Below, piece by piece: positions 44,234 to 53,762 of a DNA stretch of 64,000 nt. Position 1 is the stretch's first letter. Every line of letters begins with the position of its first letter. This DNA is from Acidovorax sp. Leaf191. GTDB lineage: Bacteria > Pseudomonadota > Gammaproteobacteria > Burkholderiales > Burkholderiaceae_C. The position numbers and the translations under genes are program-made. The DNA is taken from NCBI RefSeq assembly GCF_001424425.1, contig NZ_LMPT01000019.1, positions 266,508 through 330,507 on the forward strand, given 5' to 3'. The notes below the pieces were generated by a model. It was given only the letters and a program-made list of their open reading frames with translations. It ran no database searches and had not been told where the DNA came from.

Positions 44234-44902
44234 ATGCCCGACAACATTGCCAACGCCCACCTTCCGCCACGGCACACCGCCCCCACACGCCGCCAGTGGC
44301 TGCAGCAGGGCCTGCGGGGTGCTGCGCTGGTTGCCGCACCAGCGCTGGTGCAGCCGGCGGCAGCCCAGGCCCGCGCCATGCCCACACCGCGCCAGACCGA
44401 GGGGCCCTACTACCCCGTGGACATCCCGGCGGACAGCGACGGCGACCTGCTGCGCAACGGGATGCTGCGCTACACCCAGGGCGAGGCCGTCTGGGTGGAA
44501 GGCCGGGTCACCGACACACAGGGCGTGCCGCTGTCGGGCGGCACGGTCGAGATCTGGCAGTGCGATGCCGACGGCCACTACCACCACCCGGGGGACGGCG
44601 GCAAGGCGGCACCGGCCTTCCAGGGCTTTGGCCGCGTGGTGCTGGGGCGCGACGGACAGTACCGGTTTCGCACCATCCGGCCGGCGCCGTACACCGGCCG
44701 AACCCCGCACATCCACTTCAAGGTGCGGCTGCCGGGGCGCGAGTTGCTGACCACGCAGATGTATGTGGCCGGCGACTCCGGCAATGCGCGCGACTACCTC
44801 TGGAGCCGGCTGAGCGAAAAGGACCGTGCGGCGCTCACGGTCCGCTTCGCCCCCTCGGCCGACGGCGTGCGGGGAGAATTCCCGATCGTCGTGCAGACCT
44901 GA
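44234..44902 (+). CDS. Exported intradiol ring-cleavage dioxygenase-like protein
   Basis: A 222-residue protein with a twin-arginine-type signal (TRRQWLQQGLRGAALVAAPALVQPAAAQA). The mature part matches the intradiol dioxygenase fold of protocatechuate and catechol dioxygenases: QTEGPYYPVDIP, VWVEGRVTDTQGVPLSGGTVEIWQCDADGHYHH, and GRTPHIHFKVRLPG, giving the Tyr/His residues usual for iron binding. Catabolic enzymes of this family are cytoplasmic; the export signal places this one in the periplasm, the hallmark of a separate and little-studied branch. The gene stands alone, next to no aromatic pathway. Confidence 0.82.
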   Translation: MPDNIANAHLPPRHTAPTRRQWLQQGLRGAALVAAPALVQPAAAQARAMPTPRQTEGPYYPVDIPADSDGDLLRNGMLRYTQGEAVWVEGRVTDTQGVPLSGGTVEIWQCDADGHYHHPGDGGKAAPAFQGFGRVVLGRDGQYRFRTIRPAPYTGRTPHIHFKVRLPGRELLTTQMYVAGDSGNARDYLWSRLSEKDRAALTVRFAPSADGVRGEFPIVVQT

Positions 44903-44976
44903 TAGGGTCGCAAGGCAACGGCACCAGCCTGCGCCCCCGTCCATCCACCTGCCTCGCACCCGCACCACACGCCCGC

Positions 44977-46014
44977 ATGGATTCCGTCACCCAAATCGTT
45001 CTGGGCTCCTCCGTTGCCATCGCCACACTGGGCCGCCGCACCGCCGTGTGGAAGGCGGCGCTGTGGGGCGGCATTGCCGGCACGCTGCCGGACCTGGATG
45101 CCTTCGTCAACCACGGCGATGCCATCCTGAACATGGTGCTGCACCGCGCAGAAAGCCATGCCCTGTTCTACCTGACCGTGCTGTCGGTGCCGATGGCGTG
45201 GCTGGTATCGCGCCTGCACCGCGAAGCGGACCGGTTCACGCGCTGGTGGCTGGCCCTGTGGCTCGCCCTCATCACCCACCCGCTGCTGGACTGGATGACG
45301 GTGTACGGCACGCAGCTGCTGCGGCCCTTCACCGACACGCCGTATGCCGTGGGCAGCGTGTTCATCATCGACCCGCTGTACACCCTGCCGCTGCTGCTGG
45401 GCGTGCTGCTGGCGCTGGCGATGCGCCAGGGGCGCGGCATAGCCTGGGCACGCGCCGCGCTGGTGGTGAGCACGGCGTACCTGGCCTGGGGCGTGGCCGC
45501 ACAGCAGATCGCCACCCGCCAGATGCTGGCGTCCGCGCCGGTGCCGCACCTCACGCCGGAGCAGCTGCTGGTCACGCCGGCCCCCTTCAACACCGTGTTG
45601 TGGCGCGCCGTGGCCGTCACACCCACGCACTACTACGAGGGCTACTACTCGCTGCTGGACGGCGACCGCCCCGTGCGGTGGACCACCCACGTGCGGGGCG
45701 CCGATCTGTATGCACGCTACCGTGACCACCCCCTGGTGGACCGCGTGGCCCGGTTCAGCCACGGCTTCTTCAAGATGAGCGAAGCGGCGGGGGGCGACGT
45801 CTTCATCACCGACCTGCGCATGGGCAACGAGCCCACGTACAGCTTTCACTTCAACCTGGGCACGCCCGCAGAGATGGCCGCCGGCCAGCGCGCCGCCACG
45901 CTGCAGATGCAGCGCCCCGACCTGGCCACCGCCCTGCCCTGGCTGTGGAAGCGCATGTGGGGTGCCGACGTGGTGCTGGCAGCGCCAGCGCCGCCGCAAG
46001 GCCGCACGCCGTAG
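44977..46014 (+). CDS. YdjM-like membrane-bound metal-dependent hydrolase
   Basis: A 345-residue membrane protein of the PF04307 type: DSVTQIVLGSSVAIATLGRRTAVWKAALWGGIAGTLPDLDAF, then MVLHRAESHALFYL and THPLLDWMTVYGTQLLRPF, which carry the conserved His/Asp pattern. Four or five membrane helices follow up to about residue 180; the C-terminal half is soluble. No substrate is known for the family. The stop codon TAG merges into an 8-bp tandem repeat. Confidence 0.82.
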   Translation: MDSVTQIVLGSSVAIATLGRRTAVWKAALWGGIAGTLPDLDAFVNHGDAILNMVLHRAESHALFYLTVLSVPMAWLVSRLHREADRFTRWWLALWLALITHPLLDWMTVYGTQLLRPFTDTPYAVGSVFIIDPLYTLPLLLGVLLALAMRQGRGIAWARAALVVSTAYLAWGVAAQQIATRQMLASAPVPHLTPEQLLVTPAPFNTVLWRAVAVTPTHYYEGYYSLLDGDRPVRWTTHVRGADLYARYRDHPLVDRVARFSHGFFKMSEAAGGDVFITDLRMGNEPTYSFHFNLGTPAEMAAGQRAATLQMQRPDLATALPWLWKRMWGADVVLAAPAPPQGRTP

Positions 46015-46059
46015 CTGCGTTGCTGCGTTGCTGCGTTGCTGCGTTGCTGCGTTGCTGCG
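46014..46059 (+). repeat. 8-bp tandem repeat GCTGCGTT, 5.75 copies
   Basis: Five full GCTGCGTT units (46014-46053) plus GCTGCG. The first base is the last base of the preceding stop codon. The unit is not a multiple of three, and perfect conservation between units suggests recent slippage. Confidence 0.9.
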
Positions 46060-46225
46060 GTGTGGAGCCACTGACAAAGGATAGAGCCGCGCGCTGGCGC
46101 GCCGGCCCAGTGGGCTGTACTGCGTGTGCGCGCCCCACCGGCACCTTGCCCTGCAGCGACGGCTTGGCATACGCTTGGCAACGCCAGTGCCCCATCTTCC
46201 TCTTCACAACCACCCAAGGACACCC

Positions 46226-46474
46226 ATGCTCGAGCTGCGCCCCAACTGCGAATGCTGCAACAAAGATTTGCCGCCCGACTCCACCGACGCCCGCATCTGC
46301 ACCTTCGAATGCACGTTCTGCAGTGACTGCGCGAGCACACGGCTTGACCACATCTGCCCCAACTGCGGCGGCGACCTGGTGCAACGCCCGCGCAGGCCCG
46401 CGTCCAAGCTGGCCAAGTACCCGGCATCCACCGAACGCGTGCTCAAGCCGGTGGGCTGCGGACTGCTGGCATGA
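46226..46474 (+). CDS. DUF1272 zinc-ribbon-like small protein
   Basis: An 82-residue protein starting MLELRPNCECCNKDLPPDS. Eight or more cysteines come in CXXC-type pairs (CECC, CTFECTFCSDC, CPNCGG), the DUF1272 pattern, suggesting two bound zinc ions. No function is known for the family. The start ATG 46226 gives the usual N-terminus; longer in-frame reading to 46124 has no family match. It stands alone between a tandem repeat and a family B repeat. Confidence 0.85.
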   Translation: MLELRPNCECCNKDLPPDSTDARICTFECTFCSDCASTRLDHICPNCGGDLVQRPRRPASKLAKYPASTERVLKPVGCGLLA

Positions 46475-46579
46475 CACTCGCGCGTTCGTGACGCTGGTGC
46501 AGATAGCCAGATCGGAACGCACGGTTTGCTGATCAAGGCAGGCAAGCCCGCTGTCTCCCGCTGCGCCGGATCCATAGCG

Positions 46580-46671
46580 GCGCTGCGCTGGCCAGCACCA
46601 CCGTGGATCCGGCTTTGCCGGTCCGCAGGAGGCACTGCCACGAAGGCGCGCAGTGCCTCAGGGGGAGCCCT
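46580..46671 (-). repeat. Diverged interspersed hairpin repeat, family B, copy 4 (reverse)
   Basis: Read on the minus strand it runs CTCCCCCTGAGGCACTGCGCGCC ... GCGGACCGGCAAAGCC GGATCCACGGTGGTGCTGGCC, following the same order of blocks as copies 1-3 including the CCGGC-AAA-GCCGG hairpin. The flanking blocks are rearranged. It touches the ompW stop codon and so is downstream of that gene. Confidence 0.6.
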
Positions 46672-47262
46672 CTAGAACCTCCAGCCCAGGCCCACGCCCA
46701 CCAGCACGGGGTCAGCCTTGAAGGTGCCCAGCTTGGCGCCGCCCGCCGACACATCGGTCTTGATGAACACCTTCTTCACGTCGAAGTTCAGATACAGGTT
46801 CTTGGCCAGCGGAATGTCCACACCCACCTGCAGCGCGGGGCCGAAGCTGTTGCGGTCGATGTCCACGCCCGCCGGCAGGCGCACGCCGGAGAAGCGCGTG
46901 TAGTTCACGCCCGCGCCCACATAGGGCTTGAAGCCGGGCGCGTTGAAGTGGTACTGCACCAGCAGCGTAGGCGGCAGGTGCTTGAGCGAGCCGATGGCGG
47001 TGCCACCGGCGCTGAGCGTGTGTTTCTGCGGCACGGTCAGGATCAGCTCGGCCGCGATGTTCAGGTTGAAGAAGTAGGTGACGTCGACTTCAGGAATCGT
47101 CTTGTCGTTGATGGCAAGGCCCAGGGGCGTGCTGTCCTTGTTGGCGCTGTCCAGGTGCACGGCGCGGGCACGGACCATCCAGGGGCCTTCGGCCTGTTGC
47201 GCCATGGCAGCGCCAGAGGACAGGACACACAGGGCAACGACAGCCAGCAGGTTCTTTTTCAT
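46672..47262 (-). CDS. OmpW-family outer membrane protein
   Basis: A 196-residue eight-stranded beta-barrel porin of the OmpW type. Signal peptide MKKNLLAVVALCVLSSGAAMAQ. Barrel features: WMVRARAVHLDSANKDS, PEVDVTYFFNLNIAAELILTVP, LPPTLLVQYHF, KPYVGAGVNYTRF, and the terminal VLVGVGLGWRF with a C-terminal phenylalanine for outer-membrane insertion. The start at 47262 places the signal first. A family B repeat follows the stop directly. OmpW proteins admit small hydrophobic compounds and often respond to stress. Confidence 0.92.
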   Translation of the reverse strand: MKKNLLAVVALCVLSSGAAMAQQAEGPWMVRARAVHLDSANKDSTPLGLAINDKTIPEVDVTYFFNLNIAAELILTVPQKHTLSAGGTAIGSLKHLPPTLLVQYHFNAPGFKPYVGAGVNYTRFSGVRLPAGVDIDRNSFGPALQVGVDIPLAKNLYLNFDVKKVFIKTDVSAGGAKLGTFKADPVLVGVGLGWRF

Positions 47263-47381
47263 GTTCAGTTCACATCGGTTGGACGGGGACGACCCCCGTG
47301 CATGCATTGAACTGCTGCGGCCGCCCACCGGCCTTGCCCTATCTCAAGGCCCGCTCACCCGCCCTTAGACATACATCAAGA

Positions 47382-47410
47382 AAGAACAAAGGCCTGCACC
47401 TGCAGGCCTT
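47382..47410 (-). terminator. Rho-independent terminator after the DUF808 gene
   Basis: AAGGCCTGC and GCAGGCCTT form a nine-pair stem around a four-base loop. On the minus strand it is followed by TTTGTTCTTTCTTG. It lies 33 bases past the end of the DUF808 gene. Confidence 0.8.
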
Positions 47411-47442
47411 GCCACACTGCCAGGGGCCGCACTGCACAGCGC

Positions 47443-48432
47443 TCAATGCGCAGCCGACTTGCCCCGCACGCGCTTGACCAGCGTCACCGCGGCCAGCACC
47501 AGCCCCCCGGCGATGATGCCGACCACCGCGTTCAGCAGGTTGGGCACCAGCACGGCCCACAGGCCGCCCACCGGCCACTGCGCCGCTGCCGCGCCCGTGC
47601 CATCGACGGCATGGTGCAGCGCAGGCACGCCGTGCACCAGGATGCCACCGCCCACGAGGAACATGGCCGCCGTGCCCGCGATGGACAGGCCCTTCATCAG
47701 CCAGGGCGCGGCGCGCAAAATGCCGTTGCCCACGGCCTGCGCCGCGCTGCTGGCCTTGCGGCTGAGCCACAGGCCCAGGTCGTCGAGCTTGACGATGCCG
47801 GCCACCAGCCCGTACACCCCGATGGTCATGATGACGGCGATGCCGGACAGCACGGCCACCTGCTGCGAGAACGGCGCGTTCGCCACGGTGCCCAGCGTGA
47901 TGGCGATGATTTCTGCCGACAGGATGAAGTCGGTGCGCACCGCGCCCTTGACCTTGTCCTTCTCGAAAGCCACCAGGTCCACCGCCGGGTTGGCATTGGC
48001 CTGGGCGTGGCTCTCGCGTTCGGCCGCGTCTTCATGGGGTGCGTGCAGCAGCTTGTGCGCCACTTTCTCGAAACCCTCGAAGCACAGGAAGGCGCCGCCC
48101 ACCATCAAGAGCGGCGTCACCGCCCAGGGCGCAAAGGCGCTGATCAGCAGTGCGGCGGGCACCAGGATGACCTTGTTGATCATCGACCCCTTGGCCACTG
48201 CCCAGACCACGGGGATCTCGCGCTCGGCACGCACGCCGGTGACCTGCTGGGCGTTGAGCGCCAGGTCATCCCCCAGCACACCGGCCGTCTTCTGCGCGGC
48301 CACCTTGGTCATGACCGACACGTCGTCGGCCATGGCCGCGCTCTTCTTGGCTGCGACCTTGGTCATCAGTGCCACATCGTCGAGGATGGTGGCGATATCG
48401 TCGAGCAGGGCCAGCAAGCTGCCAGAAGCCAT
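47443..48432 (-). CDS. DUF808 inner-membrane protein (YedI-like)
   Basis: A 329-residue membrane protein with the family start [28 protein letters not shown] followed by [29 protein letters not shown]. At least six hydrophobic helices follow ([78 protein letters not shown]). No biochemical role is known for DUF808. The start ATG 48432 is chosen as the family N-terminus; the frame runs a little further upstream. A terminator follows. Confidence 0.85.
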   Translation of the reverse strand: MASGSLLALLDDIATILDDVALMTKVAAKKSAAMADDVSVMTKVAAQKTAGVLGDDLALNAQQVTGVRAEREIPVVWAVAKGSMINKVILVPAALLISAFAPWAVTPLLMVGGAFLCFEGFEKVAHKLLHAPHEDAAERESHAQANANPAVDLVAFEKDKVKGAVRTDFILSAEIIAITLGTVANAPFSQQVAVLSGIAVIMTIGVYGLVAGIVKLDDLGLWLSRKASSAAQAVGNGILRAAPWLMKGLSIAGTAAMFLVGGGILVHGVPALHHAVDGTGAAAAQWPVGGLWAVLVPNLLNAVVGIIAGGLVLAAVTLVKRVRGKSAAH

Positions 48433-48751
48433 GGGGAATCCTTGAAGAAAATGGTTGTGGGTGGGGCTGTCCGGCGGATCGCGCGGCACCACGGTGGCCG
48501 CATGCGCGGCCCCGGGCACGGGTGTGCGGCCCCACCGCTGTGGGCTGCACTATAGCAACGCGGTGCAGGCCATCGCGATGTTGCAGGGCTGGCAGGCACG
48601 GGCCGGTACCTGCACGCGCAAAGCCCGCCCGGCAAAGCGGCGGGGGGCTGGGGCTGCCAGGCACTTCGCGGCAAGGCGCATACTCGCGTCTTCACCCACC
48701 AACTCTGGGGGTCCCTGCAAGCCCGTGCTTGGACGGGCTTCGCACCCCGCC
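48433..48751. other. Divergent gap, 319 bases
   Basis: Separates the DUF808 gene from the methyltransferase gene. Just before the methyltransferase start there is an exact inverted repeat AAGCCCGT (48719-48726)/ACGGGCTT (48733-48740) with a six-base loop. No T-run follows, so it may cap the leader or bind a protein. Nothing else recognisable is present. Confidence 0.5.
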
Positions 48752-49438
48752 ATGCCAGGCTATCTCACCAAGCAGGAGGACATCGCCATCGCCGGCGCTG
48801 CCGACCTGGTCATCCGTTCACTGCTGGACAAGCAGCAATTCAGCGACCCCGAGGGCGCCGCCGAGGCCCTGGGCATCTCATCGGCCGCCTGGCCGCTGTT
48901 CGGACTGCTGTGGCCTTCGGGCGCGCAGCTGGCGCAACGCATGGCCACCCGGCCTCTGCGGGCCGGAGAGCGCGTGCTGGAGATCGGCTGCGGCCTGGGC
49001 CTGGCCAGCCTGGTGTGCCACCGCCGCGGGGTGGACATCACCGCCAGCGACTGCCATCCGATGGCCCAGCAGTTCCTGCAGGAGAACACGCGCCTGAATG
49101 GCCTGCCGCCCCTGCAGTACCGCACCGGCCAATGGGGCTCGGACGCGCCCGCCCCGGCCGGTGCCGTGCAGGGCCGCTTCGACCTGATCATGGGCAGCGA
49201 CGTGCTGTACGAGCGCGATGCGCGCGCGTCGCTTGCGGCCTTTCTGGACCGCCATGCCGGCAACGGCGCCCAGATCTGGATCGTGGACCCCAACCGGGGC
49301 AACCGATCCACCTTCCACAAGCAGATGGCCGTGCACCGGTTCGAAGTGGTCGAAGAGCGGCTGGACCACCCTGCGCTGGACGCCACGCCCGCCTACAAGG
49401 GCCGTCTGCTGGTTTACCAGCGGCCATTGTTGGACTGA
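48752..49438 (+). CDS. Class I SAM-dependent methyltransferase
   Basis: A 228-residue methyltransferase. Motif I is VLEIGCGLGLASLV, followed by VDITASDCHPMAQQFLQ and the DLIMGSDVLYERDARASL segment, a pattern seen in the METTL/nicotinamide-lysine methyltransferase-like group. The substrate is unknown; protein side chains are the most common targets of the relatives. The start ATG 48752 has no clear ribosome-binding site, but a small hairpin lies just upstream. Confidence 0.82.
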   Translation: MPGYLTKQEDIAIAGAADLVIRSLLDKQQFSDPEGAAEALGISSAAWPLFGLLWPSGAQLAQRMATRPLRAGERVLEIGCGLGLASLVCHRRGVDITASDCHPMAQQFLQENTRLNGLPPLQYRTGQWGSDAPAPAGAVQGRFDLIMGSDVLYERDARASLAAFLDRHAGNGAQIWIVDPNRGNRSTFHKQMAVHRFEVVEERLDHPALDATPAYKGRLLVYQRPLLD

Positions 49439-49443
49439 AACCG

Positions 49444-49470
49444 CCTGACGACCCCGCGGGCGTCGTCAGG
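49444..49470. terminator. Hairpin between convergent methyltransferase and purL
   Basis: CCTGACGAC (49444-49452) and GTCGTCAGG (49462-49470) are exact inverse copies around a nine-base GC-rich loop, six bases after the methyltransferase stop. There is no T-run, so termination is only probable. Confidence 0.45.
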
Positions 49471-49607
49471 TAGCCAGGTGGCCGTTTGCCAGAAAGCGGC
49501 CTGCAGCGCAGGCCAAGGTGCGCGCAAGGGACCAGCTCAGCAGCCTGCAGAGCCGGCCGGCTGGCAGTCTCCCGCCAGCGTTGCCAGCACCCGCCCGGCC
49601 TGGGGCC

Positions 49608-52600
49608 TTACCCCACCCACTTGCGGGCATTGCGCCAGATGCGCATCCAGGGGCTCGCTGCGCTGCGGTCGCCGCTGGTCCAGCTCATCTGCACGTTGCG
49701 GAACACGCGCTCGGGGTGCGGCATGATGGCCGTGAAGCGCCCGTCCGCGGTGGTCACGCCGGTCAGGCCGCCCGCGCTGCCGTTCGGGTTGAAGGGGTAC
49801 TGCTCGGTGGGCGCGCCGTGGTTGTCCACGAAGCGCATCGCGGCCACGGCCTGGGCCGCGTTGCCGCGGAACTTGAAGTTGGCATAGCCCTCGCCGTGCG
49901 CCACGGCAATCGGCAGGCGGCTGCCCGCCATGCCGGCAAAGAACAGGCTGGGCGACTCCAGCACTTCCACCATCGACAGGCGGGCTTCGAAGCGCTCGCT
50001 CTGGTTGGTGGTGAAGCGCGGCCAGTCCTGCGCGCCGGGGATGATGTCGGCCAGCTCGGCAAACATCTGGCAGCCGTTGCACACGCCCAGGCCGAAGGTG
50101 TCCGTGCGGCCGAAGAAGCCCTGGAACTGCTCGGACAGCACCGGGTTGAAGGTGATCGAGCGCGCCCAGCCGATGCCGGCGCCCAGCGTGTCGCCGTAGC
50201 TGAAGCCGCCGCAGGCGACCACGCCCTTGAAGTCTTCGAGCTTGACGCGGCCGGTCTGCAGGTCGGTCATGTGCACGTCGTAAGCCTCGAAGCCCGCCTC
50301 GGTGAAGGTGTAGGCCATCTCGATGTGCGAGTTCACGCCCTGCTCGCGCAGGATGGCCACCCGGGGTTTGGCCAGGTTCAGGAACGGCGCCGCCACGTTG
50401 TCGGCCGCGTCGAACGTGAGGTGCACGTGCATGCCGGGGTCGGTGGCCTCGCCCGCGGTGGCGTGCTCGGCATCGGCATTGGCGGGGTTGTCGCGCTGCT
50501 GGCAGATCTTCCAGCTCACGGCGTCCCACACCTGGTGCAGGTCGGTGAGCTTGGCGCTGAACACGGCCTTGGCGTCACGCCAGACCTGCAACTCACCCTT
50601 GCCGGCGTCGATGCTCGACGACTGCGGACGCGTCTTGCCCACGAAGTGGCTGAATCTGGACAGGCCGTGCTCGCGCAGCACCTGCATCACATCGTTGCGC
50701 TCTGCGGTGCGCACCTGCAGCACCACGCCCAGCTCTTCGCTGAACAGGGCCTTGAGCGTGAGCTCCTCGCGGCGTGCGCTGACCTGCTGCGCCCAGTTCT
50801 TGGCGTCGCCGGTTTCCATGCGGCTGTCGCTGATGCCGTCGCCTTCGGTGACCAGCAGGTCCACGTTGAGCGACACGCCCACATGGCCGGCAAAGGCCAT
50901 TTCGGCCGCGGCCGCGAGCAGGCCGCCGTCGCTGCGGTCGTGGTAGGCCAGGATGCGGCCCTGGGCGCGCAGCGCGTTCACGGCGTTGACGGTGTTGACC
51001 AGGTCCTTCGGGTCGTCCAGATCGGGCACCACGTCGCCGCTTTGCTCCAGCGTCTGGCCGAGGATGCTGCCGCCCATGCGGTTCTGGCCCTTGCCCAGAT
51101 CGATCAGCACCAGGGTGGTGTCGTCTTCCTGCGCATCGAGCTGGGGCGTGAGCGTGCCGCGCACATCGGACAGCGACGCGAACGCGCTCACGATCAGGCT
51201 GACGGGGGAGGTGACCTTTTTCTTGTCATTGCCGTCAGACCATTGCGTGCGCATGGACAGCGAATCCTTGCCCACGGGGATGCTGATGCCCAGGGCGGGG
51301 CACAGTTCCATGCCCACGGCCTTCACGGTGTCGTACAGCGCAGCGTCTTCGCCCGGCTCGCCACACGCGGCCATCCAGTTGGCCGACAGCTTCACGCGCG
51401 GCAGCTCGATGGGCGCGGCCAGCAGGTTGGTGATGGCCTCGGCCACCGCCATGCGGCCCGATGCGGGTGCGTTGATGGCGGCCAGCGGCGTGCGCTCGCC
51501 CATGCTCATCGCTTCGCCGGCAAAGCCCTTGTAATCGGCCAGCGTCACGGCGCAGTCCGCCACCGGCACTTGCCAGGGGCCGACCATCTGGTCGCGGTGC
51601 GACAGGCCGCCCACCGTGCGGTCGCCGATGGTGATGAGAAAACGCTTGGAGGCCACCGTGGGGTGGGCCAGCACGTCGATCACGGCCTGTTGCAGCGGCA
51701 CGCCGGTCAGGTCCATGGGCGCGAACTGGCGCTGCACGGTGGCCACATCGCGGTGCATTTTGGGCGGCTTGCCCAGCAGCACGTCCATGGGCATGTCCAC
51801 GGGCAGCTTCTGGTCGCCCGCCACCACGGCGGTGTCTTCCAGCACCAGCTGGCGCTCTTCGGTGGCGGTGCCGATCACGGCGAAGGGGCAGCGCTCGCGT
51901 TCGCAGAACGCCTTGAACAGCGGCAGCGACTCGGGCGCGATGGCCAGCACGTAGCGCTCCTGGCTTTCGTTGCTCCAGATTTCCTTGGGCGCCATGCCCG
52001 ATTCTTCGAGCGGCACGGCGCGCAGGTCGAAGCGCGCACCACGGCCGGCGTCGTTGGTCAGCTCAGGAAAAGCGTTGGACAGGCCGCCCGCGCCCACGTC
52101 GTGAATGGCGAGGATGGGGTTGGCAGCGCCTTGCGCCCAGCAGTGGTTGATGACCTCTTGCGCGCGGCGCTCGATCTCGGGGTTGCCGCGCTGCACGGAG
52201 TCGAAGTCGAGCTCGGCCGCATTGGTGCCGCTGGCCATGGAGCTGGCAGCACTGCCGCCCATGCCGATGCGCATGCCGGGGCCACCCAGCTGGATGAGCA
52301 GCGAGCCGGCAGGGAATTCGATTTTCTTCGTGAGGCCTGCGTCGATCACGCCCACGCCGCCGGCGATCATGATGGGCTTGTGGTAGCCGCGCTGCACGCC
52401 GCCGACTTCCTGCTCGTACTCGCGGAAGTAGCCTGCCAGGTTGGGGCGGCCGAATTCGTTGTTGAACGCCGCGCCGCCCAGGGGCCCTTCGACCATGATC
52501 TGCAGCGGGCTGGCGATGTGCTCGGGCTTGCCCACGGTGCTGCCCCAGAGCTTGGACACGGTGAAGCCCGTGAGGCCGGCCTTGGGCTTGGAGCCCCGGC

Positions 52601-53615
52601 CGGTCGCGCCTTCGTCGCGGATCTCGCCGCCCGCGCCCGTCGATGCGCCCGGGAAGGGCGAGATGGCCGTGGGGTGGTTGTGCGTTTCCACCTTCATCAG
52701 CACGTGCTGGGTGGCGCTACTCTTTTGATAGCTGGTAGCGCCCGCTGAATCAGCGGTAGAGGCCATTTTGGCCACAAACCGCTCGACCTCGCCGCCTTCC
52801 ATGACAGAGGCGTTGTCCGAATACGCGATCACCGTGTGCTGGGGCGCCAGCTGGTGGGTGTTGCGGATCATGCCGAACAGCGATTTTTCCTGCGCCACGC
52901 CGTCGATGGTGAACTGGGCGTTGAAGATCTTGTGGCGGCAGTGCTCGCTGTTGGCCTGCGCGAACATCATCAGCTCCACGTCGGTGGGGTTGCGCGCGAG
53001 GCCGGTGAAGGCGTTGACCAGGTAGTCGATCTCGTCCTCGGCCAGGGCCAGGCCGAAACGGGTGTTGGCGGCCTCCAGCGCACCGCGGCCACCGCCGAGC
53101 ACGTTGACATGCTCCATGGCGGCGGGCTGCAGCTCGGTGAACAGCGCTGCGGCGGCGGCGCGGTCGGCCACCACGGACTCGGTCATGCGGTCGTGCAGCA
53201 GGGCCGCCACCTCGGCCAGTTGCTCGGCGGTCAGCTCGGGCGTGCGGCCCAGCAGGCCGGACTTCAGGCTGATGCGGTATTCGGTGATGCGCTCCACGCG
53301 GCGGATGGCGATGCCGCAGTTGCGCGCGATATCGGTGGCCTTGGAGGCCCAAGGCGACAGCGTGCCCAGGCGCGGCGTGACGACGATGGCAGCGCCGTCT
53401 TCGGGCCCGGCGTAGGGGTCGCCGTAGGTGAGCAGGGCCGACAGGCGCTCTTGCTCGGCAGGGGTGGGGGCCGCATCCGTGGCGACCAGGTGCACGAAGC
53501 GCGCTGCAATGCCGTCGATTTTGGGGTGGATGGCTTGCAGGGCCGGTTGGAGTTGCTGGGCGCGGAAGGTGCTGAGGGCGTTGCCGCCCGCCAGCGTGGT
53601 CATGTGCAAGGTCAC
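49608..53615 (-). CDS. purL: Phosphoribosylformylglycinamidine synthase
   Basis: A 1335-residue large-type PurL for the fourth step of purine synthesis. The synthetase part includes [49 protein letters not shown] and [14 protein letters not shown]. The C-terminal glutaminase part has [11 protein letters not shown] with the nucleophilic cysteine, and PHPERVFRN. Residues 283-300 ([18 protein letters not shown]) come from a family A repeat in frame, inserted just ahead of the conserved [12 protein letters not shown] segment. The start may be Met1 or Met5. It is divergent from map, and the gap holds a GC-rich hairpin. Confidence 0.96.
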   Translation of the reverse strand: MTLHMTTLAGGNALSTFRAQQLQPALQAIHPKIDGIAARFVHLVATDAAPTPAEQERLSALLTYGDPYAGPEDGAAIVVTPRLGTLSPWASKATDIARNCGIAIRRVERITEYRISLKSGLLGRTPELTAEQLAEVAALLHDRMTESVVADRAAAAALFTELQPAAMEHVNVLGGGRGALEAANTRFGLALAEDEIDYLVNAFTGLARNPTDVELMMFAQANSEHCRHKIFNAQFTIDGVAQEKSLFGMIRNTHQLAPQHTVIAYSDNASVMEGGEVERFVAKMASTADSAGATSYQKSSATQHVLMKVETHNHPTAISPFPGASTGAGGEIRDEGATGRGSKPKAGLTGFTVSKLWGSTVGKPEHIASPLQIMVEGPLGGAAFNNEFGRPNLAGYFREYEQEVGGVQRGYHKPIMIAGGVGVIDAGLTKKIEFPAGSLLIQLGGPGMRIGMGGSAASSMASGTNAAELDFDSVQRGNPEIERRAQEVINHCWAQGAANPILAIHDVGAGGLSNAFPELTNDAGRGARFDLRAVPLEESGMAPKEIWSNESQERYVLAIAPESLPLFKAFCERERCPFAVIGTATEERQLVLEDTAVVAGDQKLPVDMPMDVLLGKPPKMHRDVATVQRQFAPMDLTGVPLQQAVIDVLAHPTVASKRFLITIGDRTVGGLSHRDQMVGPWQVPVADCAVTLADYKGFAGEAMSMGERTPLAAINAPASGRMAVAEAITNLLAAPIELPRVKLSANWMAACGEPGEDAALYDTVKAVGMELCPALGISIPVGKDSLSMRTQWSDGNDKKKVTSPVSLIVSAFASLSDVRGTLTPQLDAQEDDTTLVLIDLGKGQNRMGGSILGQTLEQSGDVVPDLDDPKDLVNTVNAVNALRAQGRILAYHDRSDGGLLAAAAEMAFAGHVGVSLNVDLLVTEGDGISDSRMETGDAKNWAQQVSARREELTLKALFSEELGVVLQVRTAERNDVMQVLREHGLSRFSHFVGKTRPQSSSIDAGKGELQVWRDAKAVFSAKLTDLHQVWDAVSWKICQQRDNPANADAEHATAGEATDPGMHVHLTFDAADNVAAPFLNLAKPRVAILREQGVNSHIEMAYTFTEAGFEAYDVHMTDLQTGRVKLEDFKGVVACGGFSYGDTLGAGIGWARSITFNPVLSEQFQGFFGRTDTFGLGVCNGCQMFAELADIIPGAQDWPRFTTNQSERFEARLSMVEVLESPSLFFAGMAGSRLPIAVAHGEGYANFKFRGNAAQAVAAMRFVDNHGAPTEQYPFNPNGSAGGLTGVTTADGRFTAIMPHPERVFRNVQMSWTSGDRSAASPWMRIWRNARKWVG
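52716..52770 (-). repeat. Short interspersed repeat, family A, copy 6 (inside purL)
   Basis: Reads GCTACTCTTTTGATAGCTG, GTAGCGCCCGCTGAATCAGCG, GTAGAGGCCATTTTGG on the plus strand, aligned with copies 4 and 5. Its 54 bases keep the purL frame open on the opposite strand and encode residues 283-300 of PurL. Confidence 0.8.
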
Positions 53616-53694
53616 TGTAGCGGCCTGTTGGGTGTGAGGGTACGTGGTGGCGCTGACGCGAAGCCCCCGGCCGGTGGGCGGGAGCCAAGTGGTC

Positions 53695-53715
53695 AGCCCG
53701 GTATTTTACCGGGCT
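53695..53715. promoter_or_regulatory. Hairpin in the purL-map divergent gap
   Basis: AGCCCGGT (53695-53702) and ACCGGGCT (53708-53715) pair exactly around ATTTT. It lies about 48 bases before the map start and 80 before purL. A purine-repressor-type site is not recognisable in it; role unknown. Confidence 0.4.
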
Positions 53716-53762
53716 CACCGGGCGCCGCTGCAGCCGGCGGGGTGCGATGGGATAATTGCGGC

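Noticed and set aside
46475-46579. Further small gene between DUF1272 and ompW
   Set aside because: No frame with a plausible start, and part of the stretch belongs to the repeat edge.
49518-52748. 1076-codon plus-strand frame opposite purL
   Set aside because: Shadow of a very GC-rich essential gene; composition typical of antisense frames.
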